14,903 nt of DNA from CAYHOI01 sp964358175 (GTDB taxonomy: Bacteria; Margulisbacteria; Riflemargulisbacteria; GWF2-35-9). Position 1 is the stretch's first letter. Each line of letters opens with the position of its first letter. The position numbers were made by a program, and so were the translations under genes. This document shows, one piece after another, positions 14,747-14,903 of the stretch. The DNA lies in contig CAYHOI010000043.1 in assembly GCA_964358175.1 (NCBI GenBank), positions 1 to 14,903 of the forward strand. Direction: 5' to 3'. Under the pieces are notes generated by a model. The model saw only the letters and a list, made by a program, of their open reading frames with translations, had not been told where the DNA came from and ran no database searches.

Positions 14747-14903
14747 TGTCGATAGGGATTGCTCATGAGATCAAGAATCCTGCTTCGACAAGCTCAGCAA
14801 CCCCCTCGGCATGGATGCTACCAAATCGAAAATTTGCGTTTGCCACCTAAATCGAATACAATTTGAGTCAACAGGGGGCTGTTAATGAATTTTATTTATC
14901 ACA
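14747..14903. other. Non-coding tail after the glutamate synthase operon
   Basis: No convincing gene is seen. A plus-strand frame that runs through here begins inside the preceding gene in another frame and is a shadow. A 5-bp hairpin (AACAG 14870-14874, CTGTT 14879-14883, loop GGGG) followed by an AT-rich stretch with short T-runs could be a weak terminator of the glt operon, but it lies 124 bp past the stop. Confidence 0.3.
14782..14797. repeat. REP-like element with the GCTTCGACAAGC core
   Basis: GCTTCGACAAGCTCAG contains the small palindrome GCTT-CGAC-AAGC. Sequences of the CTTCGACAAGCTCAG type are dispersed intergenic repeats in many bacterial genomes. Only one copy is in this window, so repeat status rests on recall. 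Confidence 0.35.

Noticed and set aside
14662..14850. A 62-codon plus-strand frame running past the end of the fusion gene.
   Set aside because: It starts inside the ferredoxin-domain coding sequence in another frame, has no ribosome site, and its tail is low-complexity.
1..14903. CRISPR arrays, tRNA or rRNA genes, insertion sequences, phage or toxin-antitoxin modules.
   Set aside because: No spaced direct repeats, cloverleaf, transposase or integrase motifs were seen on either strand.

Overview
The window is bacterial chromosome, mostly housekeeping genes, with a GC content that looks to be in the mid-40s by eye. The organism cannot be named from the sequence. A DivIC-type septum protein next to a small S1-domain protein is a Firmicutes-like pairing. 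A DjlA-like membrane J-protein and an exported parvulin without a lipobox look more like a diderm. The split, archaeal-type glutamate synthase suggests an anaerobe or an uncultured lineage. I see no rRNA, tRNA, CRISPR array, insertion sequence or phage gene.

Layout. Positions 1-1408 (minus) hold a type II restriction-modification pair: a beta-class, probably N4-cytosine, DNA methyltransferase and, overlapping it by 4 bp, an MvaI/BcnI-family endonuclease cut off by the window edge. Positions 1489-4099 (minus) hold an exported parvulin-type prolyl isomerase, a membrane TerB/J-domain (DjlA-like) co-chaperone and an unrecognised 273-aa protein. Peptidyl-tRNA hydrolase (pth, plus) follows, and its stop codon overlaps that of a small unknown minus-strand gene. 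A 290-bp intergenic region with inverted repeats and a good promoter leads into a tightly overlapped plus-strand cluster: enolase (eno), a DivIC/FtsB septum protein with a TTG start, and an S1-domain RNA-binding protein. Converging on this from the minus strand is a phospholipid pair, plsC (lysophosphatidate acyltransferase) then a two-HKD cardiolipin synthase, joined by a TGATG stop/start overlap. Divergent from plsC is a three-gene glutamate synthase operon (9718-14746).

How the genes work together. The glutamate synthase is split as in archaea: a class II glutaminase subunit (369 aa), a 2[4Fe-4S]+FMN synthase subunit (545 aa), and a 767-aa protein that joins the GXGXG domain, a GltD-type FAD/NAD(P) oxidoreductase and a C-terminal Cys-rich ferredoxin domain. 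All open frames overlap, so the subunits are probably made together. The plsC-cls pair feeds phosphatidate and then cardiolipin synthesis. The DjlA-like and parvulin genes may form an envelope or protein-folding unit.

The main points for a second look are the GXGXG-GltD-ferredoxin fusion, the compact MvaI-like RM system, -10 boxes placed so close to several start codons that leaderless or near-leaderless transcripts are likely, and the paired inverted repeats upstream of eno. I did not find a clearly new multi-gene system.
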